Translations under genes and position numbers: made by a program
Assembly: GCF_000429725.1 (NCBI RefSeq)
Contig: NZ_AUCK01000005.1
Location: forward strand, 1-64,000
Length of the DNA stretch: 64,000 nucleotides
Source: Alkalicoccus chagannorensis DSM 18086
GTDB lineage: Bacteria > Bacillota > Bacilli > Bacillales > Salisediminibacteriaceae
Direction of reading: 5' to 3'
In this document: positions 20,950-31,029 of the stretch, piece after piece
Layout of the letters: the number at the start of each line of letters is the position of its first letter
How positions within the stretch are numbered: the first letter of the stretch is position 1
The notes under the pieces: generated by a model
Databases searched by the model: none
What the model was told of the DNA's origin: nothing
What the model saw: the letters and a program-made list of their open reading frames with translations, nothing else

Positions 20950-22050
20950 ATGAAATATGTACTTGCAGGAACGGCAGCTGCAGCGATGTTTTTCGGTGGT
21001 GCAGCGGGTGTTTCAGCAGATTACGAGGACGTCGGCGACGATCACTGGGCGAACGAGGAGATTGACTTCTTAACCGGACAGGGGATTATCGAAGGACACA
21101 CTGACGGCACGTTCCGGCCGAACGAGCCGGTGACGCGGGCTCAGACGGCAGACATGCTCGTTTCGACATTCGGTCCTCAGACAGACAACCGGCCGGATCC
21201 TGGATTCGGGGATGTTGAAGAGGGCGACTATGCGTATTATGAAATTCTAACAGCAGCTGACGAAGGCTGGATGAGCGGTACCGGCAGCAACTTTGAGCCG
21301 AATAACCCGTTGGAGCGTGGACAGATGGCCGCGGTCATCGATCGAGGTTTCGGCCTGATGCCGGCGTCGTTTGATGGCAGTTTCTCTGATGTCGACGGGA
21401 ATATGTTCGAAAGCTCCATTTATAAGATCGCAGGCCACGGCATCACGCGTGGGTATCCGGACGGCACGTTTCGTCCCGGTGCAGAAACCACGCGGGCCGA
21501 ATTTTCGACGTTCCTTGCCCGAGCGATCCATCCTGAGCGTTTCACTGGAGAAGAAGTAGAGAATGAAGAGGAACTGATTGCCGTAACCGATGAGTTCATG
21601 GCTGCCCTGCGCGACGGTGATATGGAAGAGGCTGCTTCCTTTGTCGACGAAGAACTGCTGTTTTCTCCTTATGCGAACGTATCCGATGAGGACATGAGCT
21701 TTACTTCTGAAGAAGTAGCCGGCCTCTGGGCGGACGACACCGTGTATGACTGGGGAGACTTTGACGGCACCGGCGACGATATTCTGAAAACGTATCAGGA
21801 ATATGATGAGCGCTTTGTTTATGCCAGAGATTACTTGGAAGAAGCGGAAGTTAACGTGAATGCCCGTCTTGGTATGGGCAACGTTATCGATAATACCGAT
21901 GACGTTTATCCAGGTTCCCACGTCGTGGAATACCACATTCCAGCAGAAGATGAGGAAGGATTTGAGTGGCAGAGTCTTCGTCTCGTCGTCACGGAAATCG
22001 ATGATGAATGGTATGTAGAAGCTGTCATCAACGATGAATGGACCATTTAA
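20950..22050 (+). CDS. secreted S-layer-homology (SLH) domain protein
   Basis: An N-terminal Sec signal peptide (cleavage probably after VSA, residue 24) is followed by three SLH repeats. The first two carry the GHTDGTFRPNEPVTRAQ and NNPLERGQMA motifs and the third GYPDGTFRPGAETTRAE. SLH repeats bind pyruvylated cell-wall polymers, so the protein sits on the cell surface. Residues about 215-366 form an acidic NTF2-like domain (DEFMAALRDGDMEEAASFV ... WYVEAVINDEW) of unknown ligand. The SD GAGGGAGG precedes the ATG. Confidence 0.9.
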   Translation: MKYVLAGTAAAAMFFGGAAGVSADYEDVGDDHWANEEIDFLTGQGIIEGHTDGTFRPNEPVTRAQTADMLVSTFGPQTDNRPDPGFGDVEEGDYAYYEILTAADEGWMSGTGSNFEPNNPLERGQMAAVIDRGFGLMPASFDGSFSDVDGNMFESSIYKIAGHGITRGYPDGTFRPGAETTRAEFSTFLARAIHPERFTGEEVENEEELIAVTDEFMAALRDGDMEEAASFVDEELLFSPYANVSDEDMSFTSEEVAGLWADDTVYDWGDFDGTGDDILKTYQEYDERFVYARDYLEEAEVNVNARLGMGNVIDNTDDVYPGSHVVEYHIPAEDEEGFEWQSLRLVVTEIDDEWYVEAVINDEWTI

Positions 22051-22155
22051 GTAAAGACTCCGGATGAAAACGGTTCTCCCTCTTTGGATGCAGGAAAAAC
22101 CGGAATGGCAGCCTTTGCATCAGTGAAGAGGCACGAAAAAAGGAGAAAAGCAGCG

Positions 22156-22182
22156 GGCCCTCACTACCATGTAGTGAGGGCC
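22156..22182. terminator. strong hairpin after the SLH gene
   Basis: An 11-bp GC-rich stem (ggccctcacta/tagtgagggcc) with a short loop. It lacks a clean T tract, so termination in the + direction is uncertain. Confidence 0.5.
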
Positions 22183-22423
22183 TTCGATATCAACAGGGCA
22201 TGGCTTCCTCGCAGCAGGCGAAAAAGGAGGCAGAGAGCACGCTCGAATCAGCACGGACGCCCTCGGACCCGGTTAGAAGCAGCTGTACCGGGCTTTTTGT
22301 AACTGATAAATTAAAATAGACACTTTTTGATAAATAAAAATGAACACTTCTCCCATCGCAACATCATCATCCCCTTCTCTTATATACTTATCTTTTAAGA
22401 GTTGATGGAAGGGGCAGTGAAAG

Positions 22424-23986
22424 GTGGAGAAATGGCAGATGTATCATGACATTTATCAGTTGAAGCAGCAGGGATTTAAAATTCGTGGAATCGCAAGAAA
22501 GCTGGGAATTTCTCGAACCACCGTGTACAAATACTTAGCAAAATCACCAGAGGAAATGGCTGTTTGGATGGCTTCTACGAGAACGAGAATAAAACGACTG
22601 GATCCGTATGAGATGGTCATTCAGACATGGTTGAGTGAACACCCGGACCTCTCCTCTGCTCAGGTGCAGGACTGGTTGAAGGAGAAATACCCGAACCTTT
22701 CGGTCGGGGAGGCTACTGTTAGAAATTATGTAAGAGACCTTCGTGATAAATATGATCTTCCAAAAAAAGTGGAGAAAAGACAATATCAAGCTGTAGAAGA
22801 ACTTCCGCCGGGGCAACAGGCTCAAGTGGATTTCGGTCAAACCCATCAAAAGGTGAAGCGGGGAGGAACGCAGAAACTTTGGTTTCTCACCATGGTCCTT
22901 TCTCATTCCAGATATAAATATGTCGAATGGCTGGACCGTCCGTTTACAACAAAAGATGTGATTCGATCTCATGAACGAGCGTTTCGTTTTTTTGAAGGCA
23001 GACCTCAAGAAATGGTTTATGACCAAGATGCTCTGTTAGTAGTTAATGAGAATATGGGGGATATTATTTATACAGCAGAGTTTCAAGCGTATATTCAGGA
23101 AAGAGGATTTCAAGTCCGGCTCTGTCGAAAAGCAGATCCAGAGAGTAAAGGGAAGGTAGAAAATGTCGTTGGTTTTGTGAAGAAGAATTTTGCCAGAGGA
23201 CGATGTTTCAGCACCATTGAGCAATGGAACGAGCAGTGCACGAAATGGCTCTCGCGAACTGGGAATGGAAACATTCACCATACTATAAAAAAAAGACCGG
23301 CTGAAGTGTTCGCTCTGGAGAAACAACACTTACAGCCGGTCACCAAGAAAGACTTGGATTTTACCAATAGCGCAAGTATAGCAAGAAGTGTCCGAAAGGA
23401 CAATACAATCATGTACAAGGGAAATCGATATTCTCTTCCTTACGGTACCTATGAACAAGGAAAGCAGATCTACTTAGAGGTAATAGCCGATCAACAGTTG
23501 ATTTTAAAAGGAACTCCCGATGGAGAAGTGATAGCGAAGCATGACATCTCTTCTCAAAAAGGAAAACTGATCCAAAGCAGCAAGCATACTCGTGATCGCT
23601 CCAGTCATATTGCCACGTTCATGGAGACGGCTGCTTCCCTTTTTAAGAACAAAAAACAGGCTGCGGTTTTTCTCGACGAAGTATATCACCGACATCAGCG
23701 GTATATGCGGGATCAATTGATGGCCATAACAAAGTTAGTTCAGACGTATCCCGAGGAAGCGGAAGAAGCTCTTAGGATCTGTGTGACCAAAGCGCTTTTC
23801 AGTGCAGCCGAATTTCGAGATGTCGTGAACCACCTAAACCATGCTTCTAAAAAGAAAGAAATGCCCTCACATTCACCGTTATACAAGTCTCTTCATGATA
23901 AGGAACCAGAAGCAATGAAAGCAACAGCAGCTAAGGCGGAGGTGTCTGATTACCTCAACATTCTTCAAGGAGGGGACCTAAAGTGA
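22424..23986 (+). CDS. istA: IS21-family transposase IstA
   Basis: The N-terminal helix-turn-helix (IRGIARKLGISRTTVYKYL) binds the element ends. The central DDE integrase core has QVDFGQT, YDQDALLV and ESKGKVENVVGF carrying the catalytic acids. The C-terminal region is typical of IstA. Length 520 residues is within the family range. Its stop overlaps the istB GTG start by 4 bases (GTGA), implying coupled translation. Confidence 0.95.
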   Translation: MEKWQMYHDIYQLKQQGFKIRGIARKLGISRTTVYKYLAKSPEEMAVWMASTRTRIKRLDPYEMVIQTWLSEHPDLSSAQVQDWLKEKYPNLSVGEATVRNYVRDLRDKYDLPKKVEKRQYQAVEELPPGQQAQVDFGQTHQKVKRGGTQKLWFLTMVLSHSRYKYVEWLDRPFTTKDVIRSHERAFRFFEGRPQEMVYDQDALLVVNENMGDIIYTAEFQAYIQERGFQVRLCRKADPESKGKVENVVGFVKKNFARGRCFSTIEQWNEQCTKWLSRTGNGNIHHTIKKRPAEVFALEKQHLQPVTKKDLDFTNSASIARSVRKDNTIMYKGNRYSLPYGTYEQGKQIYLEVIADQQLILKGTPDGEVIAKHDISSQKGKLIQSSKHTRDRSSHIATFMETAASLFKNKKQAAVFLDEVYHRHQRYMRDQLMAITKLVQTYPEEAEEALRICVTKALFSAAEFRDVVNHLNHASKKKEMPSHSPLYKSLHDKEPEAMKATAAKAEVSDYLNILQGGDLK

Positions 23987-24750
23987 AGGAACTTGAAAGA
24001 ATCCAAAAAGAACTGCGTTCTTTACAGCTTTCCGAAACTGCTTCAGCTCTACCAGAGTATCTTCAACGGGCGGAACATAACGATTGGACGCACCTTGAAT
24101 TTCTGATAGAGCTCGTGGACCATGAACAAAACCGAAGAGGAACGAAGTTAATCGAAAGAAGGATGAAATGGGCAGCTTTTCCAACGCCCAATACGCTTCA
24201 AGATTTTCGAGTCGAAGAGCAGGAGGCCCTCACAGAGAAGCAGATACGTCAATTAAAGGAGTTTACCTGGATTGATCAATTATACAACCTGATCCTGCTG
24301 GGCGCACCAGGGACAGGGAAGACGTTACTCGCTACCGGTCTCGGAGTCGAAGCTATCCATCAAGGTTATAAAGTAGCTTTCATTTCGATGGGGGAACTGG
24401 TCCACGTGATGAAAACTGAAGAAATAACAAGGAAATCTCAACTTCGAATGAAACGCATCCGAGAAGCGAACCTTGTCATCATTGATGACTTAATGTTTAT
24501 GGCTATGGACTATCGAGAGGCCAATCTCTTCTTTCATTTAATAAACGACTTGTATGACCGAGCTTCCGTTATTTTAACCTCAAACAAAGCTCCTCATGAG
24601 TGGGGAGAGCTTTTAGGGGATCATGGAATCACAACAGCTATTCTGGACCGTTTGGTCCACAGAGCGGAGGTCGTTCATTTTGAAATGAACGACAGTTATC
24701 GTATGAAACATCGTACCACGATATTTAAGGAGGAAAGTGTCCAGAATTAA
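23983..24750 (+). CDS. istB: IS21-family helper ATPase IstB
   Basis: An AAA+ ATPase that selects targets and stimulates IstA. It has Walker A GAPGTGKTLLATGLG near residue 107, Walker B LVIIDDLMFMA and sensor-1 LTSNKAP. Length 255 residues is normal. The GTG start follows AAGGAGGGGACC within the istA end. Confidence 0.95.
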   Translation: MKELERIQKELRSLQLSETASALPEYLQRAEHNDWTHLEFLIELVDHEQNRRGTKLIERRMKWAAFPTPNTLQDFRVEEQEALTEKQIRQLKEFTWIDQLYNLILLGAPGTGKTLLATGLGVEAIHQGYKVAFISMGELVHVMKTEEITRKSQLRMKRIREANLVIIDDLMFMAMDYREANLFFHLINDLYDRASVILTSNKAPHEWGELLGDHGITTAILDRLVHRAEVVHFEMNDSYRMKHRTTIFKEESVQN

Positions 24751-24928
24751 TTATCGAAAACTGTTCAATTTTACTTGACGGTTACACTTTTCGTCCAAGG
24801 GGGCGAGGCGGAGCGGTCTCCCGGGAACAGAAGAAGCTGCTAGTACTATGTGAGGCTCGCCGAGAGAACGAGCTGTGGCTGCAGGTTCTCTGATTGCGCA
24901 TCAAGCCTCTCTGCTCCGGGGCTTAACG

Positions 24929-24957
24929 TTGTCACAGGGGTGGTTCTTTGATATCAT
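24929..24957 (+). promoter_or_regulatory. sigma-A promoter of gatCAB
   Basis: TTGTCA, a 17-base spacer, then TATCAT preceded by TGA (extended -10). It is the only good promoter between the IS21 element and gatC and lies 36 bases before the gatC start. Confidence 0.75.
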
Positions 24958-24993
24958 CGTACTATTGCATGATCAGCATAAGGAGGGAACAAC

Positions 24994-25284
24994 ATGGAAC
25001 GGATTTCGAAGGAACAGATCCGTCACGTGGCCGATCTGGCCCGTCTGGAACTGAAAGAAGAAGAAATTGCTCACTTCGGTGAACAGCTGGATGACGTGAT
25101 TAAAGCTGCGCAGCAGCTTAATGAACTGGATACAACGAATGTCGAGCCGACCTCGCACGTACTCGATGTACGAAACGTGCTCCGGGACGATGTCGTGAAA
25201 CCATCGCTGGACAGAGACGATGTACTGAAAAACTCGCCGGACGATGATGAAGGTCAAATCAAAGTGCCATCGGTACTGGAATAA
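24994..25284 (+). CDS. gatC: Asp-tRNA(Asn)/Glu-tRNA(Gln) amidotransferase subunit C
   Basis: A 96-residue GatC that wraps and stabilises GatA in the heterotrimeric transamidase, which converts misacylated Glu-tRNA(Gln) to Gln-tRNA(Gln). The typical start ISKEQIRHVADLARLEL and end DEGQIKVPSVLE are present. The SD AAGGAGGG precedes the ATG. Confidence 0.95.
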   Translation: MERISKEQIRHVADLARLELKEEEIAHFGEQLDDVIKAAQQLNELDTTNVEPTSHVLDVRNVLRDDVVKPSLDRDDVLKNSPDDDEGQIKVPSVLE

Positions 25285-25299
25285 GGAGGTCAACCGGAT

Positions 25300-26775
25300 A
25301 TGGGAGCTTTTACACACTCGTTAAAAGAGCTGCACACCATGCTACATAACAATGAAATCACGGTGGAGGCGCTCGTCAGACAGGCACTGGACCGCATCAA
25401 GGAAGTCGATGGAACGGTCGGTGCCTTCCTGCGTACCGATGAAGAAAAAGCGCTTGCCAGGGCTGCAGAGCTGGATCAGCAGCTCCAGGACGGCACAGCA
25501 GATGCCGACGAGGTTCTTTTTGGCCTGCCGGTCGGAATCAAAGACAACATTGTCACGAAAGGACTCCGTACGACCTGCGCGAGTAAGCTGCTGGAGAACT
25601 TTGAACCTGTCCATGATGCTACCGTCGTAGAAAGCCTGCGTGACGCCGGCGCGGTCACGGTCGGCAAACTGAACATGGATGAATTCGCGATGGGCTCTTC
25701 CAACGAGAACTCCGGCTTCTATCCGGTGCGCAACCCTTGGAATACAGACCATGTTCCGGGTGGATCCAGCGGTGGCTCGGCAGCAGCTGTTGCTGCGGGC
25801 GAAGTACCGTTCACGCTCGGTTCTGATACCGGCGGGTCTATCCGTGAACCGGCCGCCTACTGCGGTGTTGTCGGCCTGAAACCGACATACGGGCGGGTCT
25901 CCCGCTTCGGCCTCGTTGCGTTTGCTTCATCTCTGGATCAAATCGGTCCACTGACCCGTTCAGTGGAGGACAATGCCTATGTGATGCAGCGCCTGGCAGG
26001 TCATGACGAGCGGGATTCGACGAGTGCCAACGTGGAAGTGCCCGATTACCTTGCAGCGCTCACAGGCGATCTAAAAGATATGAAAATCGGCGTGCCGAAA
26101 GAATACCTCGGAGAAGGAGTCAGCCAGGGGGTGCGCGACCGAGTCCGCGAAGCACTCGATACGCTGAAAGACCTCGGAGCAAAAGTAGAGGAAGTGTCGC
26201 TGCCTCACTCAAAATACGCCCTTGCCTCCTACTACGTGATTGCTTCGTCTGAAGCGTCTGCCAATCTGGCCCGCTTTGACGGTATCCGCTACGGCGTGCG
26301 CCGGGATGCAGATAACCTGCTGGATACGTATTTAAAATCCCGCAGTGAAGGCTTCGGCGACGAAGTGAAGCGTCGGATTATGCTCGGTACGTTTGCCTTG
26401 AGCTCCGGGTACTATGATGCTTACTATAAAAAAGCGCAGCAGGTCCGTACGCTCATCAAGCAGGATTTTGAGGATCTTTTCCTCCAGTATGACGTCATCA
26501 TTGGTCCGACGGCACCGACGACGGCGTTCAAGATCGGGGAGAACATTGATGACCCGCTGACGATGTATGCCAACGATATCCTGACGATTCCGATGAACCT
26601 GGCAGGTGTCCCTGCGATCAGCGTGCCGTGTGGATTCGATGAAGGGATGCCGGTCGGACTCCAGATCATCGGCCGACATTTTGAGGAGGCTACGGTTTAT
26701 CGTGCGGCATATGCATACGAACAGGCAGTCGGCATTGCAGCGCTGCCGGAAGTGAAGGGAGGCGCGCAGTCATGA
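25300..26775 (+). CDS. gatA: Asp-tRNA(Asn)/Glu-tRNA(Gln) amidotransferase subunit A
   Basis: Amidase-signature enzyme that releases ammonia from glutamine. The Ser-Ser-Lys centre is visible: Lys in PVGIKDNI near residue 80, [14 protein letters not shown] and the nucleophile region [16 protein letters not shown]. Length 491 residues is normal. Overlaps gatB by 4 bases. Confidence 0.96.
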   Translation: MGAFTHSLKELHTMLHNNEITVEALVRQALDRIKEVDGTVGAFLRTDEEKALARAAELDQQLQDGTADADEVLFGLPVGIKDNIVTKGLRTTCASKLLENFEPVHDATVVESLRDAGAVTVGKLNMDEFAMGSSNENSGFYPVRNPWNTDHVPGGSSGGSAAAVAAGEVPFTLGSDTGGSIREPAAYCGVVGLKPTYGRVSRFGLVAFASSLDQIGPLTRSVEDNAYVMQRLAGHDERDSTSANVEVPDYLAALTGDLKDMKIGVPKEYLGEGVSQGVRDRVREALDTLKDLGAKVEEVSLPHSKYALASYYVIASSEASANLARFDGIRYGVRRDADNLLDTYLKSRSEGFGDEVKRRIMLGTFALSSGYYDAYYKKAQQVRTLIKQDFEDLFLQYDVIIGPTAPTTAFKIGENIDDPLTMYANDILTIPMNLAGVPAISVPCGFDEGMPVGLQIIGRHFEEATVYRAAYAYEQAVGIAALPEVKGGAQS

Positions 26776-28205
26776 GTTATGAAACGGTCATAGGACTGGA
26801 AGTACACGTAGAACTGAAGACCAACACGAAAATCTTCTGCAGCTGCTCCACCGAGTTTGGTGCACCGCCAAATACGCAGACATGTCCGATTTGTCTCGGT
26901 CATCCCGGTGTCCTGCCTGTACTGAACCGTCAGGCAGTGGACTTCGCGATGAAAGCGTCGATGGCGCTAAACTGTGAGGTGGCGGACGTAACGAAGTTTG
27001 ACCGGAAAAACTACTTCTATCCGGATAATCCAAAGGCGTATCAAATTTCGCAGTTTGATCAGCCGATTGGAGAAAACGGCTGGATTGACATCGAAGTCAA
27101 CGGGGAGAAAAAACGCATCGGGATCACCCGTCTTCATTTGGAAGAAGACGCCGGCAAGCTGACCCACGTAGAAGGCCAGGGACATTCCCTCGTCGATTAC
27201 AACCGTGTCGGAACACCGCTTGTGGAAATCGTGTCAGAACCAGATATCCGCACACCGGAAGAAGCGTATGCGTATCTGGAAAAACTGAAGGCCATCATGC
27301 AGTACACCGAAGTATCCGACTGCAAAATGGAAGAAGGATCCCTCCGCTGTGATGCGAACATTTCCATCCGGCCGACGGGGCAGAAGGAATTCGGTACCAA
27401 GACAGAGTTGAAAAACCTCAATTCCTTCAACCACGTGCATAAAGGACTTGAATATGAGGAGAAGCGCCAGGAAGAGGAGCTCACCAACGGCGGAGAAATC
27501 CTGCAGGAAACCCGCCGCTGGGATGATGCGAAGAAACAAACGATACTGATGCGGGTCAAAGAAGGATCGGACGATTACCGGTATTTCCCGGACCCGGATC
27601 TTGTCCACCTGTACATTGAGCAGGATTGGAAAGACCGCGTGTATGGCACGATTCCGGAACTGCCGGACGCCAGAAAAGAACGTTATATCCAGGAGTATGA
27701 CCTGCCTGCCTATGACGCGGCCGTCCTGACTCAGCAGAAAGCCATGAGTGACTTCTTTGAACAGGGGCTGCAGGAAGGCGCTCCCGCTAAACAGCTCTCC
27801 AACTGGTTGATGGGAGAAGTCAACGGTTACCTGAATCAGGAAGGACTGGAACTGGAAGAACTGCCGCTGACGCCGAAAGCACTGGCAGAGATGATTGCCC
27901 TCATTGAAAAAGGAACGATCAGCTCGAAAATTGCGAAAAAGGTATTCAAAGAACTCGTAGAGAACGGCGGCGATCCCCAGACGATCGTAGAAGAGAAAGG
28001 CCTCGTTCAGATCAGTGATGAAGGGGCTGTCCGGGAGATGGTCAACGAAGCACTCGACCAGAATGATCAGTCTGTCGAAGACTATAAGAACGGCAAAGAG
28101 AAAGCGATCGGCTTCCTTGTCGGTCAAGTCATGAAAGCGTCCAAAGGGAAGGCCAATCCGCAGCTGGTCAATCAGCTGTTGAAAGAAGAATTGGATAAAA
28201 GGTAA
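26772..28205 (+). CDS. gatB: Asp-tRNA(Asn)/Glu-tRNA(Gln) amidotransferase subunit B
   Basis: The kinase and tRNA-binding subunit that activates the tRNA-linked glutamate. The N-terminal [10 protein letters not shown] motif, [15 protein letters not shown] (zinc Cys pair) and [17 protein letters not shown] are present. The C-terminal YqeY-like helical domain ends with [13 protein letters not shown]. The ATG overlaps the gatA stop. Confidence 0.96.
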   Translation: MSYETVIGLEVHVELKTNTKIFCSCSTEFGAPPNTQTCPICLGHPGVLPVLNRQAVDFAMKASMALNCEVADVTKFDRKNYFYPDNPKAYQISQFDQPIGENGWIDIEVNGEKKRIGITRLHLEEDAGKLTHVEGQGHSLVDYNRVGTPLVEIVSEPDIRTPEEAYAYLEKLKAIMQYTEVSDCKMEEGSLRCDANISIRPTGQKEFGTKTELKNLNSFNHVHKGLEYEEKRQEEELTNGGEILQETRRWDDAKKQTILMRVKEGSDDYRYFPDPDLVHLYIEQDWKDRVYGTIPELPDARKERYIQEYDLPAYDAAVLTQQKAMSDFFEQGLQEGAPAKQLSNWLMGEVNGYLNQEGLELEELPLTPKALAEMIALIEKGTISSKIAKKVFKELVENGGDPQTIVEEKGLVQISDEGAVREMVNEALDQNDQSVEDYKNGKEKAIGFLVGQVMKASKGKANPQLVNQLLKEELDKR

Positions 28206-28237
28206 AGGTTCATCCAGGAGGATGCGATCGGATCTGG

Positions 28238-28276
28238 CACCGCAGGAGGCATGTTGCTTCCTGCGGTGTTTTTTTG
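28238..28276 (+). terminator. terminator after gatCAB
   Basis: An 11-bp stem (caccgcaggaa-like arm and ttcctgcggtg) followed by seven Ts. Confidence 0.92.
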
Positions 28277-28280
28277 GGTG

Positions 28281-28445
28281 ATAAGAATGTATACGTTCTC
28301 ATTAAGGGTGACGGCGGCTTCATGCGCTGCTAGGGAAGAACGAAGCACGTGTTCTTCCCTTCAAAACCTGCAGCGACGCCGCATGCCGTTCCGAACAAAA
28401 GGCGCTGCGCGCTTTTGTTGATTGTCAGAAAGGCAGCACATGTAG
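28281..28445 (+). repeat. dispersed intergenic repeat, copy 2
   Basis: Matches the copies at 13651 and 40422 in the same order: ATAAGAATGTATA start, GACGGCGGCTTCATGCGCTGC, GGGAAGAACG/GTTCTTCCC stem, CTGCAGCGACG, CCGTTCCGA, AAAAGGCGCTGCGCGCTTTT hairpin. It follows the gatCAB terminator immediately. Confidence 0.8.
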
Positions 28446-28934
28446 GACGGGAGGCTGCGGGCCGGCCTGGGTTTCTGGAGGAGACGTCGCCGGCCTGGAC
28501 CGAAGCGCTGCTGCGTGACCGCCGGGCTTCACTGAACGTCCACTTCGCCCTCCTCAATGACCACCAAGTGTCGATGTGACCGCCTTTTCCTGTCCAGCGA
28601 CTGGTATTCTTCGCTGCATGCCTGCTCCCGGCCGCTCAACCTCCGAGCCGCCGCCGTGAACGTCCGCTCCGCACCAAATCCATTACCACAACTACAACAA
28701 AAAATCATCTATCCACCAAGCTCTTTATCCCCACTCGTTGCCGAAGCAGCCGGGGGGCTTTCGTAACTGTAAGTTCATGGGATGTTGAAGAGAATAAGAC
28801 GATGACCCGCGCTGAGTGTCCACCGATCGCTTGCCGCATGCACCAGGGAAGTTCCTTACTGTAAGACACATTACAGACGCAGGCAAATGTGTTGTGCACA
28901 ATGAAGACAGACGAACAGGAAAGGAGTCGAAGGT
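28446..28934. other. intergenic region with a small dyad near its end
   Basis: Nothing coding is supported in these 489 bases. An 11-bp dyad CTTACTGTAAG (28855-28865) followed by ATTACAG may be an operator for the next operon. No clean sigma-A promoter could be set beside it. Confidence 0.35.
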
Positions 28935-29975
28935 ATGGGCAGACTCGCAACAACATTGAACTGGCTGCAGAATCACCCCATTATTTATCAGGGCCGGCAC
29001 ATGCACTTCGTCGGATTTGGACTATTCGCCGGATTGAACGCAGCCGCCATCACGGGGGTCCTGCTCTTTTACATGTACGCCCATGGGATCGCGCTGTCAG
29101 CGTCCGTATTCTGGATGCTGCCGCTCGGAGCGGTATTCGTCTGGTGCGGGGCACGGGCGATGCACTTGATTTCCCTCGGGAAAAAATTTCTGCAGAACCC
29201 GCTCCGATATTTAAAAGAAACGTGCTTTTATCTGCAGGGGGGGATTGCCGGAGCTTTTCTCTGGTCGTTCGTTTTTGCTTCTGCCGCTGGGGCACCTGTC
29301 AGTATGGTGTGGGATGGGCTTGCTCTCGGCACGCTTCTCGGGCAGATATTCGGTAGAATCGGTTGTTTCAACTACGGATGCTGTTTCGGCAAGGTGACCA
29401 ACAGCCGTTTAGGCTTGGCTTATCATCATCCGGGGACGAAAATCATGCGGCTGCACCCGGAATTGAAGGGGGTGCGAGTTCATCCGGCCCAGCTCTATAA
29501 AGCAGCCATGAACGCAGGAGCTTTTACGGCCGTTGTCATGCTGCTGCCGATGGGTCTTCCGCAGGGTAGTATCGCTGCCGCTTTTCTTTTGTACCATGGC
29601 ATTTCGCGTTTTGTTTTTGAGTATTTCCGTTATGATATTTATATACACGGAAAGCGTAACTGGATTACGTACCGCTTCGCCCTTTTTTCCGTCGGAGCAT
29701 CCATGTTGATGGCGGTTCTCGGACCAGTCGTAGACAGCACGTTTTACCGCTTGCCGGAGACCGGCATTTCCATGACGTCGATGCCGTTGTTTTATCTTCA
29801 GCATCCATCGATTCTGATCATGCTGGTGCTGACGGGCATGCTGGTGGCAGCCGGCTACGGCATTCACGGAAAACACCTCGGCCAAATACCGTTTACAGAA
29901 AGGAGTAACAATGATGAAACAAACGAAGGTCATGATCATCGGAGCAGGACCGTATGGGATAAGTCTCGCTTATGA
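28935..29975 (+). CDS. Lgt-like multi-pass membrane protein
   Basis: A 346-residue polytopic membrane protein with the prolipoprotein diacylglyceryl transferase family signature in altered form: GRIGCFNYGCCFGK near residue 141 and HPAQLY near residue 182. The His expected in the Lgt YxxGGxxxxGG-type loop is not visible in YLQGGIAGAFLW. It is therefore a paralogue of the housekeeping Lgt with uncertain activity. ATG has AAGGAG 8 bases upstream. The 3' end overlaps the next gene by 65 bases, an unusually long overlap, and the last 25 residues look non-conserved. Head of a five-gene run. Confidence 0.75.
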   Translation: MGRLATTLNWLQNHPIIYQGRHMHFVGFGLFAGLNAAAITGVLLFYMYAHGIALSASVFWMLPLGAVFVWCGARAMHLISLGKKFLQNPLRYLKETCFYLQGGIAGAFLWSFVFASAAGAPVSMVWDGLALGTLLGQIFGRIGCFNYGCCFGKVTNSRLGLAYHHPGTKIMRLHPELKGVRVHPAQLYKAAMNAGAFTAVVMLLPMGLPQGSIAAAFLLYHGISRFVFEYFRYDIYIHGKRNWITYRFALFSVGASMLMAVLGPVVDSTFYRLPETGISMTSMPLFYLQHPSILIMLVLTGMLVAAGYGIHGKHLGQIPFTERSNNDETNEGHDHRSRTVWDKSRL

Positions 29976-31029
29976 TTTGTGGGACCGCGGTGTCCCTTTT
30001 GAGATTGCTGGGAAGCCGTTTGATTTATGGATGAACCATACGATGCCGTCGATGGCGATCCGGTCCGATCGTCATACTAGTGAGATTTATACACGAAGAG
30101 GCGTATTTGATCTTACTGCCTATATACGGAAAGTGAGGCCCGACGACGCGGAGCAAGTCATCAAAGACCGTCTGCCTTCTGATCTCTTCCGAGATTATCT
30201 GCGCCACGTGCTCAAAACGCTCCCGTTTTCAATCGAAAACCAAAAGGTAGAAACGTTGAAAAAAGAAAATGGTTATTACATCAGCCGACTGGAGGATGGA
30301 AGTATCATCCATTCGGAAGAAGTGGTTCTCGCCAGCGGCATCGAGCCGCACAAGCAAGTGCCCGCGGCCCTTGAAGGATATACCCGCGTGCAGCATGGGT
30401 GGGAAACAGCAAGCTACAGCGGCAGCAATGGAAAGAAGCTGCTGGTCATCGGGGGAGGGCAGTCTGCAGCAGAAGCAGTGGATGAGTTGTCGGACCATAA
30501 CGAAGTGACCTGGATGATGAAACGAACACCTACGTTTTATTCAGAGCCGATCAACCTTCCGAAGCCGATATTCAAACTCATCCTTCTCCTCTCGCCTTAC
30601 TTTTACTTTCTGCCATCCCGGCTGAAAAAGCAGCTGGGCAGACAATTTGTCGAAACGACGATCACGCCGGATATGCAGCCTGTAATGGAAAAAGAGAACG
30701 TCACGATGATCTGCGCAGATGCCGAGGAACTGAAGCTGGAGGAGAGAAGCAGCGGAGTTTACTCCCACCTGCTGCGGCAGGAGTTCGATCAGATCATCGC
30801 AGCAACAGGCTATACCTATGACGTTGATCACCTTCGATTTGTCGATCCTTTCCTTCGCGGGCAGATCAAAACCGAAGGCGGTATACCGGAAATCAACTTT
30901 GATTTTGAATCCAGTGTCAGCGGCCTCTACTTTGCCGGTGGTATCACGGAACCATTTTACGGACCGGCCCAGCGGTTCATGATGGGATCCCGTCATGTTA
31001 CGAGCCGCCTCGGTTCGGTCCTCTCATGA
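29911..31029 (+). CDS. FAD/NAD(P)-dependent oxidoreductase, monooxygenase-like
   Basis: Two dinucleotide-binding motifs are visible: GAGPYGIS at residue 11 for FAD and GGGQSAAEAV near 173 for NAD(P)H. Between them is the ASGIEP block, and an ATGY motif follows near residue 295. This layout is that of flavin monooxygenases and lysine/ornithine N-hydroxylase-like proteins. The C-terminal GLYFAGGITEPFYGPAQRFM closes the FAD site. The SD AAAGGAG lies inside the Lgt-like gene; the stop overlaps the next start. Substrate unknown. Confidence 0.82.
   Translation: MMKQTKVMIIGAGPYGISLAYDLWDRGVPFEIAGKPFDLWMNHTMPSMAIRSDRHTSEIYTRRGVFDLTAYIRKVRPDDAEQVIKDRLPSDLFRDYLRHVLKTLPFSIENQKVETLKKENGYYISRLEDGSIIHSEEVVLASGIEPHKQVPAALEGYTRVQHGWETASYSGSNGKKLLVIGGGQSAAEAVDELSDHNEVTWMMKRTPTFYSEPINLPKPIFKLILLLSPYFYFLPSRLKKQLGRQFVETTITPDMQPVMEKENVTMICADAEELKLEERSSGVYSHLLRQEFDQIIAATGYTYDVDHLRFVDPFLRGQIKTEGGIPEINFDFESSVSGLYFAGGITEPFYGPAQRFMMGSRHVTSRLGSVLS

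Larger units (their letters stand above)
22298..24786 (+). mobile_element. IS21-family insertion sequence, complete
   Basis: A 2489-bp element with two overlapping transposition genes. Ends are imperfect inverted repeats beginning TGTAAC (22298) and ending GTTACA (24786), with further similarity inward (TAAAAT, CA.TTTT.GATAA). CTTTT at 22293-22297 and again at 24787-24791 is a 5-bp target duplication, in the range for IS21. The insertion lies in the T-rich segment just after a hairpin (cccggt/accggg) between the SLH gene and gatC. Both genes are open, so it may still be active. Confidence 0.95.

Noticed and set aside
28349-28766. Frames within and after repeat copy 2
   Set aside because: No SD, no conserved domain; peptide resemblance to frames in the other repeat copies follows from DNA similarity.
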